From assembly GCA_026988525.1 (NCBI GenBank), contig JALSLC010000023.1, positions 1-48,267 on the forward strand: 48,267 nucleotides of DNA, written 5' to 3'. This document shows positions 45,786 through 48,267 of this stretch, piece after piece (the first letter of the stretch is position 1; every line of letters starts with the position of its first letter). Made by a program: the position numbers and the translations under genes. This DNA is from Archaeoglobaceae archaeon (GTDB lineage: Archaea > Halobacteriota > Archaeoglobi > Archaeoglobales > Archaeoglobaceae). The notes under the pieces are model-generated. The model did not search any database. It saw only the letters and a list, made by a program, of their open reading frames with translations, and had not been told where the DNA came from.

Positions 45786-47666
45786 ATGGTAGATGTTAAG
45801 ACGGTTGAAACAGACATTTTGATACTTGGTGGTGGTTTTTCTGGATGTGGTGCAGCTTATGAAGCTGCATATTGGGCTAAAGCTGCTGGCCTTAAAGTAA
45901 CTCTTGTAGAAAAAGCTGCAATTGAAAGAAGTGGAGCAGTAGCTCAGGGACTTTCTGCTATAAACACTTACATGGGAATGTCTGGTAAAGTAATCTTTGG
46001 TCAGCACACTCCTGAGGAGTTCGTTAAATATGTAACAAACGACATGATGGGTATTGCAAGAGAAGACTTGGTTTACGACATTGCAAGACACGTTGATGGA
46101 ACTGTTCACCTCTTCGAGAAATGGGGTCTTCCAATCTGGAAAGAAGGAGACAAGTACGTAAGAGAAGGTCCATGGCAGATAATGATCCATGGTGAATCAT
46201 ACAAACCAATCATTGCTGAAGCTACAAAAATGGCAATTGGAGAGGAGAACATCTATGAGAGAGTTTTCATAACCCACTTGCTCATGGACAAGAACAACCC
46301 GAAGAGAGTAGCTGGAGCTGTAGGTTTCAGTGTTAGAAAGGATGAGTTCTACGTATTCAAAGCTAAGGCTGTTATAATAGCTACCGGTGGAGCTACAATG
46401 CTCTTCAGACCAAGAAGCACCGGTGAAGGTCTTGGAAGAACTTGGTATGCTATATTCGACACTGGTAGTGGTTATGCGATGGCTATCTGGGCTGGTGCTG
46501 AGCTAACTCAGATGGAGCACAGATTCATACCGCTCAGATTCAAAGATGGTTATGGACCAGTCGGTGCTTGGTTCTTACTCTTCAAATCAACTGCAACTAA
46601 CTGCTATGGAGAAGAATACATAAAGAACAAAGAAACAATTGCTCAGTATGAGCCTTACGCTTCTGCAACTCCAACACCAACTCCACTCAGAAACCACCAG
46701 GCTCTTGAAGAGCTTGTGAACGGTAGAGGTCCAATATACATGAGAACTGACATTGCAATTAAGAAGTTGCAGGAAGAAGGTAAGGACCTCAAGAAGTTAA
46801 TCAACGAAGCTTGGGAAGACTTCCTTGACATGACTGTTTCTCAGGCTCTGCTCTGGGCTGCACAGAACATTGAGCCAGAAAAGAAGCCATCCGAAATATA
46901 CCCAGCAGAACCATACATCATGGGTTCACACTCCGGCTGTTCTGGTATCTGGGTAGCTGGACCTGAGGACATAATGCCAGATGAATACAAGCAGACATTC
47001 CCGTTCAACGGTGCTTACAACAGAATGACAACTATCGAAGGTTTATTTGCAATCGGTGACAACGCAGGAGCTTCAGCCCACAAGTTCTCAAGCGGTTCAT
47101 TCACTGAAGGTAGGCTTGCAGGTAAGGCTGCTGTAAGATATGTAGTCGAGCAGAACCCGAACCCAGAAATCGACGAGGCAAAAGTAGAAGAGCTCAAGGA
47201 ACTCGTGTACAAGCCATTCAAGATATACGAGGAGGGTAAGGGAGCTTCAACAAGAGATGACGTTAACCCGAACTACATACTACCAAAGCAGGGATTGTTC
47301 AGACTCCAGAAGATAATGGACGAATACGCTGCAGGTGCTACTACTTGGTATAGAACAAACGAGAAGATGCTCGAAAGAGGTCTCGAATTACTCCAGATGC
47401 TCAAAGAGGACTGCCAGAAGCTTGCTGCAAGAGACCTCCACGAGCTACTCAGAGCTTGGGAGTTAATCCACAGAATATGGACCGCTGAGGCACACATCAG
47501 ACACATGCTCTTCAGACAAGAGACAAGATGGCCTGGCTACTACTACAGAGTTGACTATCCGAAGATCGATGACGAAAACTGGAAGTGCTTCGTTAACAGC
47601 ACTTACGACGCTGAAAAGGGCGAGTGGAACATATTCAAGAGACCCTACATCCAGCTCGTGCAGTAA
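45786..47666 (+). CDS. aprA: Adenylylsulfate reductase alpha subunit
   Basis: 626 residues. It has the FAD-binding motif ILGGGFSGCGAAYEAAYWAK near 14-33, RSGAVAQGLSAINTYMG, VIIATGGATMLFRPRSTGEG, the substrate-site region MEHRFIPLRFKDGYGPVGAW and GSHSGCSGIWVAGPED with the conserved active-site His. It reduces APS to sulfite and AMP in the cytosol using electrons from AprB. Codon use is biased to C-ended Asn, Tyr and Phe codons, as expected for a very abundant protein. It is followed by T-rich sequence and then a separate qmo promoter. Confidence 0.98.
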   Translation: MVDVKTVETDILILGGGFSGCGAAYEAAYWAKAAGLKVTLVEKAAIERSGAVAQGLSAINTYMGMSGKVIFGQHTPEEFVKYVTNDMMGIAREDLVYDIARHVDGTVHLFEKWGLPIWKEGDKYVREGPWQIMIHGESYKPIIAEATKMAIGEENIYERVFITHLLMDKNNPKRVAGAVGFSVRKDEFYVFKAKAVIIATGGATMLFRPRSTGEGLGRTWYAIFDTGSGYAMAIWAGAELTQMEHRFIPLRFKDGYGPVGAWFLLFKSTATNCYGEEYIKNKETIAQYEPYASATPTPTPLRNHQALEELVNGRGPIYMRTDIAIKKLQEEGKDLKKLINEAWEDFLDMTVSQALLWAAQNIEPEKKPSEIYPAEPYIMGSHSGCSGIWVAGPEDIMPDEYKQTFPFNGAYNRMTTIEGLFAIGDNAGASAHKFSSGSFTEGRLAGKAAVRYVVEQNPNPEIDEAKVEELKELVYKPFKIYEEGKGASTRDDVNPNYILPKQGLFRLQKIMDEYAAGATTWYRTNEKMLERGLELLQMLKEDCQKLAARDLHELLRAWELIHRIWTAEAHIRHMLFRQETRWPGYYYRVDYPKIDDENWKCFVNSTYDAEKGEWNIFKRPYIQLVQ

Positions 47667-47833
47667 TTCTATTTTTAAATATTTTTTATTTATTCTTGTT
47701 AAAGAATTGCTATTTAAGTTGTTGCTTTTCTAATTTCGGAAAAGCTAAAATTTAACTTATTCTATTAGCATCCTTTGTTTGACCATACTATAACAATGAA
47801 GTATTATTTAGAAACTTGATAGGTTTCGATTGA

Positions 47834-47840
47834 TTTATAA
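47834..47840 (+). promoter_or_regulatory. TATA box of the qmoA promoter
   Basis: TTTATAA about 50 bp before the qmoA ATG; predicted start near 47864. A separate promoter means qmo can be expressed apart from aprBA. Confidence 0.45.
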
Positions 47841-47851
47841 ACAAATAGTAC

Positions 47852-47870
47852 AATTTCTTGCAAAGAAATT
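47852..47870. repeat. Perfect 8+3+8 inverted repeat at the qmoA start site
   Basis: AATTTCTT-GCA-AAGAAATT overlaps the predicted transcription start of qmoA and ends just before GGAGGTG (47874-47880). A likely operator, or a small mRNA hairpin next to the ribosome site. No regulator gene is nearby. Confidence 0.45.
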
Positions 47871-47884
47871 CATGGAGGTGTACT

Positions 47885-48267
47885 ATGACTGAGAAAGCTG
47901 GCGGATGCATTCTTGTAATCGGAGGAGGGATATCCGGGCTCACTGCTGCAATAGAAGCTGCAGAAGCAGGATACAACGTCTATTTGGTAGAGAAGAGGCC
48001 ATACCTTGGAGGTAGAGTTTCGCAACTTTGGAGGTATTTTCCAAAGCTTTGCCCACCTTACTGCGGATTGGAAATTTTGTTTAAGAGACTGAAAAACTTA
48101 CCCAACTTAAAGTATTTTGTTAATGCAGAAGTCGAGAAAGTATCTGGAGAACCCGGAAACTTCGACGTAACAGTAAAAATAAACCCAAGATACGTAACCG
48201 ACGCATGCACAGCATGCGGAGAGTGCGTTAAAGTATGCCCTTCTGAGAGGCCTGATGAATTCAACTA
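47885..48267 (+). CDS. qmoA: Quinone-interacting membrane-bound oxidoreductase subunit QmoA (3' end outside window)
   Basis: First 127 codons. HdrA-like flavoprotein: FAD motif VIGGGISGLTAAIEAAEAGY at 10-29, YLGGRVSQLWRYFPKLCPPY near 41-60, and a ferredoxin motif CTACGECVKVCP near 105-116. QmoABC passes electrons from menaquinol to AprBA. HdrA homologues share this start, but the position directly after aprBA makes QmoA the best reading. The ATG follows GGAGGTG. Confidence 0.92.
   Translation, partial: MTEKAGGCILVIGGGISGLTAAIEAAEAGYNVYLVEKRPYLGGRVSQLWRYFPKLCPPYCGLEILFKRLKNLPNLKYFVNAEVEKVSGEPGNFDVTVKINPRYVTDACTACGECVKVCPSERPDEFN

Overview
The window is archaeal and almost certainly from the Archaeoglobales (an Archaeoglobus-like sulfate reducer). 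The evidence is the sulfate-activation and reduction genes at the right end (sat, a small conserved protein, aprB, aprA, start of qmoA), a futalosine-pathway menaquinone gene (mqnE), a fused Fae-Hps, archaeal informational genes (nob1, trm1, archaeal-type glyS, purS), lipid genes for CDP-archaeol and isoprenoid chains, and TATA-box promoters with strong GGAGGTG ribosome sites. Most of the window is AT-rich. A low-GC species such as a relative of A. profundus is a guess, not something I can prove. No CRISPR array, intact insertion sequence or rRNA was seen.

Region 1 (1-8763) is a compositionally distinct, GC-richer pyrimidine island. It holds the 3' end of a cytosine deaminase (codA), uracil phosphoribosyltransferase (upp), an NCS1 base permease, and a five-gene operon: N-carbamoyl-beta-alanine amidohydrolase, dihydropyrimidinase, iron alcohol dehydrogenase, PreA-type dihydropyrimidine dehydrogenase and a class III aminotransferase. 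Read together these import cytosine or uracil, deaminate it, reduce the ring, open it, release beta-alanine, transaminate to malonate semialdehyde and reduce that to 3-hydroxypropionate. This is the most interesting system in the window.

Region 2 (8980-12960) is AT-rich: an Lrp-type regulator with a Cys-rich tail, then a tightly overlapping operon of CDP-alcohol phosphatidyltransferase, DHH phosphoesterase, alkaline-phosphatase-superfamily hydrolase and APS kinase. Region 3 (12952-15662) is an oxidative-defence block: a divergent Lrp regulator and peroxiredoxin around a palindrome, two rubrerythrins and a superoxide reductase. Part of it (about 14.0-15.45 kb) again has the GC-rich codon style, with the changes falling inside genes. 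Region 4 (15855-21106) has amt-glnK, surE, a LarE-like sulfur transferase, tRNA-Val(CAC), a 1.3 kb stretch of decayed genes and a DUF445 membrane protein.

Region 5 (21166-32910) starts with a GC-rich three-hairpin H/ACA guide RNA, followed by housekeeping genes: a 2-isopropylmalate-synthase-family enzyme, thiL, trm1, a THEP1 NTPase, a geranylgeranyl-reductase-family flavoprotein, purS, glyS, fae-hps, hemB/hemA, a DUF1614 membrane protein and a small basic protein. Region 6 (32965-43193) has a DUF1646 transporter, a glycogen-synthase-like glycosyltransferase overlapping pycA, nob1/gfcR, an AglJ-like glycosyltransferase, mqnE, a polyprenyl diphosphate synthase, mtnA and an unrecognised protein.

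Region 7 (43397-48267) is the sulfate respiration locus. Sat makes APS, AprBA reduces it to sulfite, and QmoA (partial) belongs to the membrane complex that feeds electrons from menaquinol to AprBA. mqnE and the prenyl synthase a few kb upstream plausibly make that quinone.
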